Shown: positions 1 through 8,942 of the stretch, one piece after another
How positions within the stretch are numbered: position 1 is the first letter of the stretch
Layout: each line of letters opens with the position of its first letter
NCBI GenBank assembly: GCA_029781135.1
Contig: JAKOXH010000073.1
Span: 62,001 to 126,000 of the forward strand
Direction of reading: 5' to 3'
Source of the DNA: Planctomycetota bacterium
GTDB lineage: Bacteria > Planctomycetota > Planctomycetia > Pirellulales > Lacipirellulaceae
DNA length: 64,000 nt
Notes under the pieces: generated by a model
Database searches by the model: none
The model's input: only the letters and a program-made list of their open reading frames with translations
What the model was told of the DNA's origin: nothing
Made by a program: the position numbers and the translations under genes

Positions 1-582
1 GTTGTCGAATTCTTTGTGCCGCTCAGCGGCCGCACTGCCTTACTCGCGGTGGGAGCTGGGCATGTGCTCGCGATGTTGGCACTGTTCAGTATCGCTGGAT
101 CGGCTACCTGGGACCGCACGCGCTCGATGCCATGCGTGATGGTCAGCGGCGCTTGGTCGGCCGTCGTTTCCGTGTTGATCTTGCTGGCCGTCGCCTGTAC
201 GTTGAATTTTGCGTTTGCCAAGTCCGCAGAAAGTCACCTACACGAAGCCTTTCTTGTCAGCGGCATGACTGATCCTCAAGCTTTTCTTTTACGGAATGCT
301 TTAGAAGCGGCGTCGGAAGGACTTCTCAGGATGCCCTTCCTCGGCGTCGTTCTATCGTTTGCCGGTGGCCTCGTGACTGCCTGGATGAGGCGTCGAAAGC
401 GAAGCACGGCTTATATTCTCTCCGGCTTGCTGCCGTTCGCATTTCTCTCCGGCACGATTTTGCTTTACTATGCTGACTCATTGGAGCGCACCACACGACC
501 GCCGTTTATTCTGATCGGTCTGATCTTGGCTGGCCTTTCCCTAGCGGCGGCTCCCTCGGTTTGTTCCGCACTGCGGTCTTAA
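1..582 (+). CDS. Polytopic membrane protein of unknown function, probably 5'-truncated by the window edge
   Basis: The frame is open from base 1, and the first possible start inside the window is a GTG at 16, so the true start may lie upstream. The roughly 190 residues contain about five hydrophobic stretches: near residues 5-25, 45-65, 105-120, 130-150 and 160-180. A short Arg/Lys-rich loop (WMRRRKRS) lies between the third and fourth. I recognise no family motif. It is read in the same direction as the ion-channel gene, but 592 bases separate them. An inverted repeat just past the stop could end its transcript. Integral membrane location is well supported; function is not assignable. Confidence 0.6.
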   Translation, partial: VVEFFVPLSGRTALLAVGAGHVLAMLALFSIAGSATWDRTRSMPCVMVSGAWSAVVSVLILLAVACTLNFAFAKSAESHLHEAFLVSGMTDPQAFLLRNALEAASEGLLRMPFLGVVLSFAGGLVTAWMRRRKRSTAYILSGLLPFAFLSGTILLYYADSLERTTRPPFILIGLILAGLSLAAAPSVCSALRS

Positions 583-584
583 TC

Positions 585-602
585 GACGAGATTTACCTCG
601 TC
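585..602 (+). terminator. Short inverted repeat after the first gene
   Basis: GACGAG and CTCGTC form a perfect 6-bp stem around a 6-base loop, three bases after the stop at 582. There is no strong T-run, so a terminator role is only suggested by position. Confidence 0.3.
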
Positions 603-1174
603 ACCAATGGTTGTTTTGCAACCGAGGTTTCCTCGTCGGAATTCATCGAGGATAGGGAGTTGTGGCCCCATCCGAGGTACTCCGTTGTGAGACGCGCCCG
701 TTAATCCGGCGATGTCGATTTGGTTCCAGCAGCTAGCTCAGTACAAATCGCCTTTGCATCTCAATAATTCTCAGGCACAAACCGCCGTACTTTTAGTGAC
801 TCTTGGTCATCATACGCGCCTTTCTTGGAACGCTTTGGCAATTCGATTTATGGCGGCGGTTGAGTTTCGTAAGGAATTGTGTCGAGTAGATGCACAAGCC
901 AATTAAGTTGAGGGGCCCACCCTGGGTCGGGGAATTCGGCCAGAGAATCGCCTACGTGGGTAACGACGGCCGGAACCGTGCGGAAACGCACTCGTCAATT
1001 ACTGGAATCGCACACTTGTGCGCCGGCCCCTGCTGATTCCACAGGCAAGAAAATCCACTGCGACATCACGGCCGTCCGCGGGCAGTGAAGAGCGACCGCC
1101 GAGTAAGTTAGCGTGTGCATTGACGCGTCCAATTCGAGGATTGATGTACCGCCGGTAGCACAAAGACATTCTCG
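603..1174. other. Gene-poor stretch
   Basis: No convincing gene is visible. A 64-codon open frame at 712-906 has no recognisable motif and no good ribosome-binding site. The region presumably carries the promoter of the ion-channel gene, but I could not pick out a clear one. Confidence 0.5.
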
Positions 1175-1723
1175 GTGGTAGTATCAAATCGGCCAGCGGC
1201 AGTGTGGAACACAAATCCGACTAGGCTGCCGCCCATTGATGTTCGGTCAATTGTCGGTGGCGTCTTAAGATTCACGCACGTGATCTGGCAATTACTCATC
1301 GCGTTGGCTTTGGCAAGTGTCACCGTCGTTCTTCACGCGTTTGGTTCCGTGTACGTCGTGACGCCTCTGACGGGTATCTGGAAATCGGCAACAAAGTCCA
1401 CAGTGCAATTGCGACCCGTTTGGACTCTCACTCGTTTGGTGGGGATGCTTCTGATTCTCCACTTGCTGGAGATGGCCGTTTGGGCGGCCGCTTATGCGGG
1501 GGCGGGTGTGTTTCACGATTTCGAAACGTCATTCTATTTTTCAGTGAAGAGCTTTACGACCGTCGGTTACGGCGATGTGCTGCCAGAGAATTCGTGGCGT
1601 CTACTGGGTCCGATTGAAGCCGCGGTCGGCGTGCTCATGCTTGGTTGGTCGACGAGCATCTTAGTTGCGGCAGTGCAGCGTATCTTCAACGACGCCTCGT
1701 CGGGAGCAGCAAACGTGGAGTAG
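1175..1723 (+). CDS. Two-pore-helix-type potassium channel protein (Ion_trans_2-like)
   Basis: The protein carries the K+ selectivity-filter signature TVGYGD at about residues 129-134, preceded by a pore helix (SFYFSVKSFT) and followed by a hydrophobic inner helix that ends near residue 165. Two further hydrophobic helices lie at about 33-56 and 85-108, so the topology is a compact channel of three or four helices. No cytoplasmic RCK/TrkA domain follows. It is therefore probably a simple passive K+ channel in the inner membrane. The GTG start at 1175 is the furthest upstream; a GTG at 1202 is also possible. The SulP gene begins about 35 bases after the stop, and the two may be co-transcribed. 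Confidence 0.75.
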   Translation: MVVSNRPAAVWNTNPTRLPPIDVRSIVGGVLRFTHVIWQLLIALALASVTVVLHAFGSVYVVTPLTGIWKSATKSTVQLRPVWTLTRLVGMLLILHLLEMAVWAAAYAGAGVFHDFETSFYFSVKSFTTVGYGDVLPENSWRLLGPIEAAVGVLMLGWSTSILVAAVQRIFNDASSGAANVE

Positions 1724-1758
1724 ATCCTAACGGACAGGTCGATGCTGCCAATGAGCCA

Positions 1759-3504
1759 ATGAGCAGCGAGGATACTTCCATGATGGAGCTTCGTGAGACC
1801 TACAAATCGCGACTGAAAGGCGGGGCTGTTGGCAGCCTGTTCGCCGTACTCCCACCATTGACCTGGCTGCCGCAATATAACTCGGCTTGGCTGGCAAAAG
1901 ATGCGCTCGCCGGCATGACGCTGGCGGCCTACGCCATTCCGGTTTCCCTGGCCTATGCGACACTCGCCGGTCTACCACCGCACTACGGCATTTACTGTTA
2001 TCTGGTTGGCGGCCTCGCCTACGCGGTCTTCGGCACGTCGCGACAGTTGGCGGTGGGGCCAACTTCAGCCATCGCGATGATGGTCGGAACAACGGTGGCT
2101 GGTATGGCGGCCGGTGATGCGGAGCGCGCCGTGGCGATTTCCGCGCTCGCTGCCCTGGTCGTAGCGTTACTTGGCGGGCTCGCCTGGCTATTGAGACTGA
2201 GCGGCCTCGTGAACTTCATCAGCGAGACTATTCTTACAGGCTTCAAAGCTGGCGCAGCAATCACCATCGCCATGACGCAATTGCCCAAGTTGTTTGGCGT
2301 CCCCGGCGGCGGCGAGCATTTTTTTGAGCGCCTGTGGGTGCTGGCGACACAGCTTGGCCAAACCAACCTCACGGTACTTGTGCTCGGATCAGTTGCTCTA
2401 ACTCTGCTGATATTTGGCGACCAACTATTTCCCGGCCGGCCAGTCGCGCTCTTCGTGGTCGGGCTCTCGATATTAGCCGCTGCCTATTGGCACCTTGACC
2501 AGCGCGGTGTTTCGGTGGTGGGCACCATACCGGCCGGTTTGCCTGAACTCGCGTGGCTCTCGCTCCGGCTGCGCGACGTCGACGGCGTCATCCCGCTCGC
2601 AGCGGCCTGCTTTATCCTTGCCTATGTTGAAGGAGTTTCCGCTGCCCGCACTTTGGCCGATAAACACGGCTACAAGATTAACCCGCGCCAGGAACTCTTG
2701 GCGCTAGGCGCTGCTAATTTTGCGGCGGCATTCAGCCACGGCTTTCCCATCGCCGGTGGCCTTTCCCAATCTTCCGTCAATGACAAATCGGGGGCTCGCT
2801 CACCGCTGGCCCTGGTATTTGCTTCCGCAACGATCGTAGTCTGCCTGTTGTTTTTCACAAACGTTCTGCATAGCCTGCCCAACGTGACGTTAGCGGCGAT
2901 TGTCCTGGTGGCGGTTAAGGGACTATTGGACATTGCGAGCTTACGACATTTGTGGCGCGTCAGCCGCTTCGAGTTCTGCGTCGCAATCGTCGCACTTGTC
3001 GGAGTGTTACTGCTGGGTATTCTCAAAGGAGTGCTGCTGGCCGTCGTCGTATCATTGCTGATGTTACTGGCCTCGGCCGCGCGACCGCACGTGGCCTTTT
3101 TAGGACGAATTCCCGGGACCTCGCGGTTTTCCGACCTCGAACGGCACGCCGACAACGAATCGATTCCAGGCGTGCTCATTTTTCGCGTCGAAGCCTCGTT
3201 GCTCTACTTCAATGTTGATCATGTCCGAGATCGAGTCTGGGCTCGGATCCACGACGGCGGCCCATTTCAATTGGTGATCTGCGACCTATCGAATTCGCCG
3301 TACATCGACGTCTCCGGTGCGCGAATGCTCAAAGCACTTGACGCCAAGTTAGAGAAATCGGGTGGGCAACTGCGGATTGTCGAAGCGCGGGCGAAAGTCC
3401 GCGACTTGCTGCGGGCGGAAGGGGTCGAGGAACGAGTCGGTTACTTCGGGCGACATATTTCGATTGACCAAGCAATTGCTGAAAGTGTTCTGGCAGGAAA
3501 GTGA
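1759..3504 (+). CDS. SulP-family anion transporter with C-terminal STAS domain
   Basis: SulP permeases move sulfate, bicarbonate or related anions across the inner membrane. This 581-residue protein has the family layout: an N-terminal signature region (AGMTLAAYAIPVSLAYATLA, then LPPHYGIYCYL), about a dozen hydrophobic helices to about residue 440, and a cytoplasmic STAS domain at about 470-575 (VLIFRVEASLLYFN, then DLSNSPYIDVSGARML). Length is normal for the family. ATG 1759 is chosen because the frame upstream overlaps the channel gene; ATGs at 1780 and 1783 are alternatives. The substrate cannot be read from the sequence. A secreted NTF2-like gene starts 8 bases after the stop, suggesting an operon. 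Confidence 0.88.
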   Translation: MSSEDTSMMELRETYKSRLKGGAVGSLFAVLPPLTWLPQYNSAWLAKDALAGMTLAAYAIPVSLAYATLAGLPPHYGIYCYLVGGLAYAVFGTSRQLAVGPTSAIAMMVGTTVAGMAAGDAERAVAISALAALVVALLGGLAWLLRLSGLVNFISETILTGFKAGAAITIAMTQLPKLFGVPGGGEHFFERLWVLATQLGQTNLTVLVLGSVALTLLIFGDQLFPGRPVALFVVGLSILAAAYWHLDQRGVSVVGTIPAGLPELAWLSLRLRDVDGVIPLAAACFILAYVEGVSAARTLADKHGYKINPRQELLALGAANFAAAFSHGFPIAGGLSQSSVNDKSGARSPLALVFASATIVVCLLFFTNVLHSLPNVTLAAIVLVAVKGLLDIASLRHLWRVSRFEFCVAIVALVGVLLLGILKGVLLAVVVSLLMLLASAARPHVAFLGRIPGTSRFSDLERHADNESIPGVLIFRVEASLLYFNVDHVRDRVWARIHDGGPFQLVICDLSNSPYIDVSGARMLKALDAKLEKSGGQLRIVEARAKVRDLLRAEGVEERVGYFGRHISIDQAIAESVLAGK

Positions 3505-3511
3505 GGTAGTT

Positions 3512-4432
3512 ATGAGATTCAGTTGTCTGATCGGTAGTGCCCTGGCATGCTCGGTAATTTGGCAGGCACCGCAACTCAGCTGGGGGAGTTCAGCGGAAGA
3601 CGAGGCGGCCATTCGCAAAAGTGATGAAGCCTACATCGCCGCGTATAACAAGCACGACGCCAAAGCCCTCGCCGCTTTGTGGTCCCCCGAAGCCGTCTAC
3701 ATCGACCCCGATACGGGGAGCGAAGCCGTTGGTCGCGAAGAAATCGAAAAGGAGTTTGCCGCTACATTTGCCGGTCTCAAGGATGCGAAACTTGAAATCA
3801 AGGCCAACGCGGTTAAATTCCTGTCACCCAATGTCGCGGTTGAAAGCGGCATCGCACGAATCATCCGCCCCCAGGAAGAGCCGGATGAATCGACCTATTC
3901 CGCGCTTTTTGTGAAACGAGAAGGAAAATGGCTGATCGATCGGGTGTCTGAAGAAGAAACGCCTGTGGCAACCGCACCGCCGCCTTCCAGCTACGAACAC
4001 TTGAAAGACCTGGAGTGGATGGTGGGTTCGTGGATCGATAACGACGCAGACGCGCAGACCACGGTTCAGACCGACTGCAATTGGACAAAGAACAAGAACT
4101 TCTTGACGCGGTCGTTTGCGGTCGTCGTGCGCGACCAAGTCGAAATGGCGGGAATGCAGGTCATCGGTTGGGATCCGATTGCCAAACAGATTCGTTCCTG
4201 GGTCTTCGACTCGGACGGCGGCTTTGCCGAAGGAAAGTGGACTCGCAAAGGCGACCGCTGGGTCATTCAGCAGGCGGGTACCGTGCCCGACGGGCGCAAG
4301 TCGTCGGCCGTCAACATCATCAAGCAGGTCGATGCCAACTCATTTACTTGGCAGACGGTCCAACGTTCTGTCGGCGGCGATGTATTGCCCGACGTCGAGG
4401 AAATAACAATTGTCCGCAAACCAGCCAATTGA
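3512..4432 (+). CDS. Exported SnoaL/DUF4440-like protein (SgcJ/EcaC type)
   Basis: A signal peptide of about 25 residues (MRFSCLIGSALACSVIW) leads into a cone-shaped NTF2-like domain. The domain runs through about residue 150, with the typical opening IRKSDEAYIAAYNKHDAKAL followed by LWSPEAVYIDPDTG. The second half (residues 165-306) resembles the beta-rich DUF1579-like partner often fused to such domains (HLKDLEWMVGSWIDND, then GWDPIAKQIRSWVFDS). These folds bind small hydrophobic ligands, but many members have no known reaction. ATG 3512 is preferred over the longer frame because it gives a clean signal peptide and follows the SulP stop by 7 bases. Confidence 0.7.
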   Translation: MRFSCLIGSALACSVIWQAPQLSWGSSAEDEAAIRKSDEAYIAAYNKHDAKALAALWSPEAVYIDPDTGSEAVGREEIEKEFAATFAGLKDAKLEIKANAVKFLSPNVAVESGIARIIRPQEEPDESTYSALFVKREGKWLIDRVSEEETPVATAPPPSSYEHLKDLEWMVGSWIDNDADAQTTVQTDCNWTKNKNFLTRSFAVVVRDQVEMAGMQVIGWDPIAKQIRSWVFDSDGGFAEGKWTRKGDRWVIQQAGTVPDGRKSSAVNIIKQVDANSFTWQTVQRSVGGDVLPDVEEITIVRKPAN

Positions 4433-4499
4433 CAGAAGATGCTGGATGTGAGGACGCGGTTCACTTCTGAAATCCAACTTATAGCTAATAGGTGCGGCG

Positions 4500-6122
4500 A
4501 TGAAAAAGTTGCTGATGATCGTACTGGGCATGGCGGTATGTGTGTGGTTGGCCAGCGATATCTGGGCCCGCGGTGGACGTGGTGGTGGCGGCGGAGGAGG
4601 TCGAGGGGGCGGCGGCGCACGAGGAGGTGGCGGTGCACGTGTCAGCGGTGGTGGCTCACGAGGTGGGGGCTATGGTGGAGGTGGCTCGCGCAGCGTCGTT
4701 TCGCGCACACCGTCCATGTCGCGTCCGTCCACCTCATCGGTCCGACGGCCAACGACAAGCACCGGTAACCGGATGGCAAGTAGTCGGCCATCGATGGGCA
4801 CTTTACCAACTCCTGGCAATCGGCCGAGTACAGGTCTAGGAAATCGACCTGGGGCCGGAAACATTGCAAATCGTCCTAGCAATCTGCCAGCGACTGGCAA
4901 TCGACCGGGAGTCGGCTCGCGACCGGGCGCCGGTACGCTTCCTTCCGGCGGCGCAGGTCGTCCCTCGCGGAGCGATTTGGCGAACTTCCTCGACTTGCCG
5001 AGTACCGGAGGCGGCAATCTCGGTGGCGGCAGGCCATCCAGTGGACTTGGGAACGCGGCCGCTGGTTTCGGTGGTGCGCTGGCGGGAGGTGCCGCGGCCG
5101 AGTTCCTGCAAAACCGACCGAGCAATGCACTTCCGGGAGAGGGCGGACTCGCGGGCGGGCCAGATTTAGGCCGGCCGGGCCAACCCGGCGCTCGTCCGGA
5201 CAACAGCTTGCCCGGGGCGGGTAACCGCCCGGATCTGGGCAGACCAGGTCAGCCCGATCTGGGCAGGCCGGGCCGGCCCGACATCGGGCAACCCGGTCGG
5301 CCCGACGTTGGTCGGCCAGGGCGGCCAGATTTGGGTCAACCAGGCCGACCGGATTTAGGTCGTCCCGGTGGTCCGGGCGATCAGGTTCAGAATCTGCCGA
5401 GTCGAATTGCGGATCAGGGCCAATGGCAAAATTGGCGCCAGGAACATCGGGGTGAGATTGGCGATTGGTGGCAGAACCATTGGGGTGACTATGGCGATTG
5501 GTTCGGTGATCGTTGGTGGAACGACAACCACGTTAACTGGCCCTACTACCCAGGGTTCGGCTACTGGGCATGGGCCGCGTGGGCGCCGCTCGCAGGCTGG
5601 GTCGATTATGGCTGGACGGATCCGGTGTATTACAACTATGGCGACAACGTGTATTACGAAGATGGTTCCGTCTACTACGGCGACCAGCCGGTGTGCACCG
5701 AAGCCGAGTACATCCAGCAGGCTGAGGCGATTGTCCAGAGTGCGCCGGAGACAACGCCGGCGGCAAAAGATTGGATGCCGCTCGGTGTCTTTGCCATTAC
5801 CCAGGACGGCAAGCCGACGGGGGCCGACCCGACCATGTTCCTGCAGCTCGCGGTGAGCAAACAGGGGATCATTAATGGCACATTTCAGAACACCGCCACA
5901 AACACCGTGAAAGCGGTCGAGGGCATGGTGGACAAACAAACCCAGCGTGCGGCCTGGACGGCCAAGGATGAGTTGCGCCCGCTGATGGAAGTGGGAATCG
6001 TCAACCTGACACAGGATTCCACCCCTGCGCTGATTCACTTTCCCGACAACTCAACGCAGCGCTGCCTGTTGGTTAGGTTGGAAAAGCCTGGAACCGCTCC
6101 GAAGTCCGCGACCAGCAAATAA
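4500..6122 (+). CDS. Exported Gly/Pro-rich, Trp-rich repeat protein
   Basis: The 540-residue protein opens with a signal peptide (MKKLLMIVLGMAVCVWLASD) and then a poly-glycine/arginine region (residues about 24-60). Next comes a Pro/Asn/Arg-rich linker with repeated NRPS/GNRP units (60-215). A tandem array of near-identical GRPDLGRPGQP-type units follows (about 220-296). A Trp/Tyr-rich segment (about 303-390, with motifs such as DWWQNHWGDYGDW) leads to a more ordered C-terminal domain at about 400-530. It looks like an extracellular or envelope-associated structural protein. The Pro-rich array is also repetitive at the DNA level. No enzymatic motif is visible, and I do not recognise a named family. 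Confidence 0.7.
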   Translation: MKKLLMIVLGMAVCVWLASDIWARGGRGGGGGGGRGGGGARGGGGARVSGGGSRGGGYGGGGSRSVVSRTPSMSRPSTSSVRRPTTSTGNRMASSRPSMGTLPTPGNRPSTGLGNRPGAGNIANRPSNLPATGNRPGVGSRPGAGTLPSGGAGRPSRSDLANFLDLPSTGGGNLGGGRPSSGLGNAAAGFGGALAGGAAAEFLQNRPSNALPGEGGLAGGPDLGRPGQPGARPDNSLPGAGNRPDLGRPGQPDLGRPGRPDIGQPGRPDVGRPGRPDLGQPGRPDLGRPGGPGDQVQNLPSRIADQGQWQNWRQEHRGEIGDWWQNHWGDYGDWFGDRWWNDNHVNWPYYPGFGYWAWAAWAPLAGWVDYGWTDPVYYNYGDNVYYEDGSVYYGDQPVCTEAEYIQQAEAIVQSAPETTPAAKDWMPLGVFAITQDGKPTGADPTMFLQLAVSKQGIINGTFQNTATNTVKAVEGMVDKQTQRAAWTAKDELRPLMEVGIVNLTQDSTPALIHFPDNSTQRCLLVRLEKPGTAPKSATSK

Positions 6123-6165
6123 TTGCTCGGCAGCAAACGTCCAAACGTATTTCGACAGCGTAACT

Positions 6166-6260
6166 GCCCGTTGAAAAAGGGGACTGGCTCGCGGAACAAT
6201 AGTGAAAACGCCGAAGAGTTGGTTCCCCATGAGCGTGCCTGTCTCCTTTTTTCAATGGGC
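6166..6260. repeat. Imperfect palindromic element (GTTGAAAAAGGGGAC / GTCTCCTTTTTTCAA arms)
   Basis: The left arm begins at 6166 (GCCCGTTGAAAAAGGGGAC) and the right arm ends at 6260 (CTTTTTTCAATGGGC). They are near-complementary over about 18 bases and enclose a loop of about 55 bases. The element lies between the stop at 6122 and the gene at 6294. It resembles REP/MITE-like non-autonomous repeats and could also act as a terminator. Confidence 0.55.
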
Positions 6261-6293
6261 TGCTAAACCTTCTATCAATTGAAAGGGACTGAA

Positions 6294-6656
6294 ATGGTCC
6301 GCTATGACTTGGTCCGAGATGAAGGCATTCTGGTAATTCGTCCTGAGGGTAGGCTTGAAGCGGCCGATTTCCAGAAAATAGCCCAAGAAATCGACCCCTA
6401 TATCGAGGCCAACGGCAAGCTGCACGGGATCATGATCGAAGCCGAATCCTTCCCCGGTTGGAAGGATTTCGCGGCGCTGGTGGCCCACTTGAAGTTCGTG
6501 AAGGGTCACCACCGGAACATCGAAAAAGTTGCGGCCGTAAGTGATAGCGGTTTTCTTGCGATTGCTCCCAAAATCGCCAGCCACTTTGTTCAGGCAGATG
6601 TGCGGCATTTTCCTCATTCGCAAAGGGATGAAGCACTCGCTTGGCTGCGAGAGTAG
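6294..6656 (+). CDS. STAS/SEC14-like (SpoIIAA-like) protein
   Basis: This 120-residue protein matches the pattern of small STAS/SEC14 SpoIIAA-like proteins: a beta strand (GILVIRPEGRLEAADFQKIA), a helix, IEAESFPGWKDFAALVAHLK, then KVAAVSDSGFLAIAPKIASHF and a C-terminal QRDEALAWLRE helix. Members are soluble, possibly lipid- or partner-binding, and have no known enzyme activity. ATG 6294 is used because GAAAGGGA lies just upstream; a TTG at 6279 is the alternative. The next gene starts 13 bases after its stop, so the two are probably co-expressed. Confidence 0.75.
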   Translation: MVRYDLVRDEGILVIRPEGRLEAADFQKIAQEIDPYIEANGKLHGIMIEAESFPGWKDFAALVAHLKFVKGHHRNIEKVAAVSDSGFLAIAPKIASHFVQADVRHFPHSQRDEALAWLRE

Positions 6657-6669
6657 AGGCCAAGAACAC

Positions 6670-7200
6670 ATGAGCGAGAATCAGGACAAACAACGTACGC
6701 AAACCGATGACGATCTCGAACGCGAAATCCGCCAGGGGCGAAAGTTCACCCTCGAGGAGGCAATCGCACGCTTGGCTGGCCCAGGCGCCATGAAGGGCGA
6801 GTCGCCGATTTCACGCTTACAACAAGCCGAAACACAAATTGGATCCTGGCTCAGGAGCAATCTGCACGATGCTGGTCGAGCATTAGTTGTCGTGTTGCAC
6901 CGTCGTGTGAAGGGGAGCGAACTCCTCCTGTACAACTTCGAACAACCGCTCGTCGTATTGGCGGCTTACTGCAAGCAGATTCTCGATTCCGACTACCAGT
7001 TGCGAGAGGTCGTCCGCGAGGCCGACATCGAATGGGGCCGCATCATGGGAGAGCGGCCCCACTTCGAGAAAGAAAATTCACCCTGCCATCCTGACGATCC
7101 GTACACGACTGAATCAGTCCGCAGGGCTTTATCCGACCTTCTTCAACAGCTGGCAACAGGTGGATTTTCTGCGCATAGTGAGAATTGTTCGCGATGCTGA
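6670..7200 (+). CDS. Conserved-looking cytoplasmic protein of unknown function
   Basis: The 176-residue protein has no signal peptide and no membrane segment. It is rich in charged helices, for example DDDLEREIRQGRKFTLEEAI near the N-terminus. A central segment (ALVVVLHRRVKGSELLLYN) looks like a beta-rich core. It has only two Cys near the C-terminus plus one in the middle, and no recognisable catalytic motif. It starts 13 bases after the STAS/SEC14-like gene and may work with it. ATG 6670 is chosen because the frame upstream runs through that neighbour. Confidence 0.55.
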   Translation: MSENQDKQRTQTDDDLEREIRQGRKFTLEEAIARLAGPGAMKGESPISRLQQAETQIGSWLRSNLHDAGRALVVVLHRRVKGSELLLYNFEQPLVVLAAYCKQILDSDYQLREVVREADIEWGRIMGERPHFEKENSPCHPDDPYTTESVRRALSDLLQQLATGGFSAHSENCSRC

Positions 7201-7397
7201 CCGCGACTCTGTTTGATGCCGGCGGACAAATACAGTCTGGCCGCTCCACCTGACGGCGACCGCCAGAGGTGTTGGCATATCACACTACCAGATTTGGTTG
7301 GACTCAAGCGATAAAGATTACGATTCACGGTGCCGGCGGTGGCAGGTAACTGGATCGGCCTATTTCGTCGCGGCCGCGATCCGCTCAAGCGGATCAG

Positions 7398-7619
7398 ATG
7401 CATCATTTGCACGATGCTCCATTAATACTCGTCGGCCGAATGTCGCCTGGTTTGGTGAGTTGGGCGCGAACTGCCATGCTCTCCTATAATCCGACACTGG
7501 CGAATTTAAGCGACTTTGAGATTCCTCAATGCGTTGCCAGCGGGGATCAAGCCATCGCGATCATCCGGGCACATTTTGAAGAATGGCAGAAGACTCATAA
7601 TATACGACAAAGATCGTAG
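7398..7619 (+). pseudogene. Remnant of the C-terminus of a LOG-family (TIGR00730-like) Rossmann protein
   Basis: The peptide has the order of the LOG/cytokinin phosphoribohydrolase-like C-terminus. PLILVG corresponds to the usual P-V-I-L-F/V-G strand, and GLVSWARTAML to the G-L-x-D-W-L-R-x-x-M-L helix. After that come an acidic D-F-E-I-P segment, GDQAIAIIRAHFEEWQ and a short tail. The N-terminal two thirds, with the PGGxGTxxE nucleotide motif, are absent, and the frame is closed upstream by a stop just past 7340. I read this as a decayed 3' end rather than a functional 73-residue gene, by similarity of pattern only. Confidence 0.4.
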
Positions 7620-8139
7620 GCATCTTCCGTCAAGTAACCAGTGTTTGTGTTTACGCTAACGTCTCTCACTGGAGACGACAAAGTCGGTGCTCAGCCATTA
7701 TTGGTGGCGTCAAACAAATCATTTTCAACCACATTCGACTCTGGTCCATCCGTGACGACCTGCACTCCCCGGAACGGCCCCCCCAACGCCTGTCCTTGAA
7801 TAATCAGCTTGCGCTTGGGCGCCCTCATTTTGATTTTCCCCTCCCGCGAATACTGACCATCGTGCCGTCCGCCAAGATGAACAACACGCGTGATCAACAA
7901 ATCACCCGGCCTCATTGCGCAATCTCGAACAAGTGCCAACGCGTTTCTCCGACCTTCGCGTGCAACGTGGGACGCGTTACGTTCGCCGATGGGGGGCAAA
8001 CCAACGGTAACTTCGGCAATTATTGCGGCGTGATATTAATCTCAGATCATTGCAAACACTTGTTTTTGCGGGAAATTGTATCGCTTTTCTTCATGTCGAG
8101 TATTATCCGATTGATCCCCCATTTTGGGTGACGAGGGGC

Positions 8140-8168
8140 TTGACAGCGGGCTCCAAATCATTACACTA
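8140..8168 (+). promoter_or_regulatory. Sigma-70-like promoter for the PEP-CTERM gene
   Basis: TTGACA at 8140-8145 is a consensus -35. TACACT at 8162-8167 lies 16 bases downstream as a fair -10. Transcription would start about 65 bases before the ATG at 8238, which has GGGAGGG just upstream. Confidence 0.55.
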
Positions 8169-8237
8169 TCATTCAGCTCGACGATTGTCCGGGACGTAGG
8201 AATTTTGTCTCATCCACTAACTGGGAGGGTTACGAAA

Positions 8238-8942
8238 ATGAAGCTTAATCTACGAATCGTTGCCTTTTTCTTGTTCTGCGCGTTGTTGGGTTCATCCGCG
8301 GTCAACGGCCAGACAATTCTTAAACTCAACTTGGGAGAAACCGGTCCCGACCTCGCGATGAATGCCGGCGGTCTTCTTGGGACAATTTCCGACGGCGACG
8401 CAAGCACTACGGGGGATCAGAATACCGCGGTCGAATACACCTCGTTCTTGGACGGATTATTTGCCGACATCAACACGAATACTGCCTCGTTTTCTCTCGC
8501 TGGGCTGCAAACGATTGGCAACCCGAACGTTATCGGCGGAGCGGTCATTGTTCAAGACTTCTTTGGCGGCACGTTCGACCTCTATAGTCCTACCAACAGT
8601 CTGTTGTTGAGCGGCAACCTGCAGGACAGCACGCTGACGGGCGTGATCGGTGGCACCGGAACGGGGAGCATTTTCACGACCAAGGTCGGCACCTTCACCA
8701 GTGGGTCGCTGCTTCCCTACGTTGAAGCGAACTCACTCAACCTTTCCATAGCGTTAACCAACGTGAACAACGGGAATGGCTTTGTTGTTTCGGGCTCACC
8801 GTCGGCCTTGCAGGCGTTTACAACGGACGCTGCCGTGAATATTACGGGTGCCAAAGGTGTCGGAATTCCCGAACCAACGAGCATTGCGATTGCTCTGCTC
8901 GGCGCAGTGGGACTTGGCTTTGCAGGTCGACGTCGGGCATAA
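8238..8942 (+). CDS. Exported PEP-CTERM protein
   Basis: The 234-residue protein has a signal peptide (MKLNLRIVAFFLFCALLGSS). Its Ser/Thr/Gly/Asn-rich beta-type body contains no enzymatic motif. It ends in a canonical PEP-CTERM sorting signal: IPEPTS, a hydrophobic helix of about 15 residues and a terminal GRRRA. Such tails are processed by an exosortase, which is not encoded in this window, so the protein is probably surface-displayed or released. It is monocistronic, with its own promoter at 8140 and a strong hairpin after the stop. ATG 8238 fits the ribosome-binding site and the signal peptide; upstream starts in the frame do not. Confidence 0.85.
   Translation: MKLNLRIVAFFLFCALLGSSAVNGQTILKLNLGETGPDLAMNAGGLLGTISDGDASTTGDQNTAVEYTSFLDGLFADINTNTASFSLAGLQTIGNPNVIGGAVIVQDFFGGTFDLYSPTNSLLLSGNLQDSTLTGVIGGTGTGSIFTTKVGTFTSGSLLPYVEANSLNLSIALTNVNNGNGFVVSGSPSALQAFTTDAAVNITGAKGVGIPEPTSIAIALLGAVGLGFAGRRRA

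Larger units (their letters stand above)
7201..8237. other. Long gene-poor stretch with a gene remnant and a promoter
   Basis: Apart from the LOG-family-like fragment at 7398-7619 and a promoter at 8140, no supported gene is present. A minus-strand frame at 7691-7999 (TTG start, 102 codons) and a plus-strand frame at 7796-8131 show no motif I recognise. The tract has the character of decayed coding DNA. Confidence 0.5.

Noticed and set aside
712-906. A 64-codon plus-strand frame
   Set aside because: No ribosome-binding site, motif or neighbour supports it.
4670-5203. A 177-codon minus-strand frame rich in Pro and Arg
   Set aside because: It is the antisense of the Gly/Pro-rich repeat region of the exported protein at 4500-6122.
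7691-7999. A 102-codon minus-strand frame with a TTG start
   Set aside because: The peptide looks moderately protein-like near its end, but I recognise no family and there is no ribosome-binding site. Left as part of the decayed stretch.
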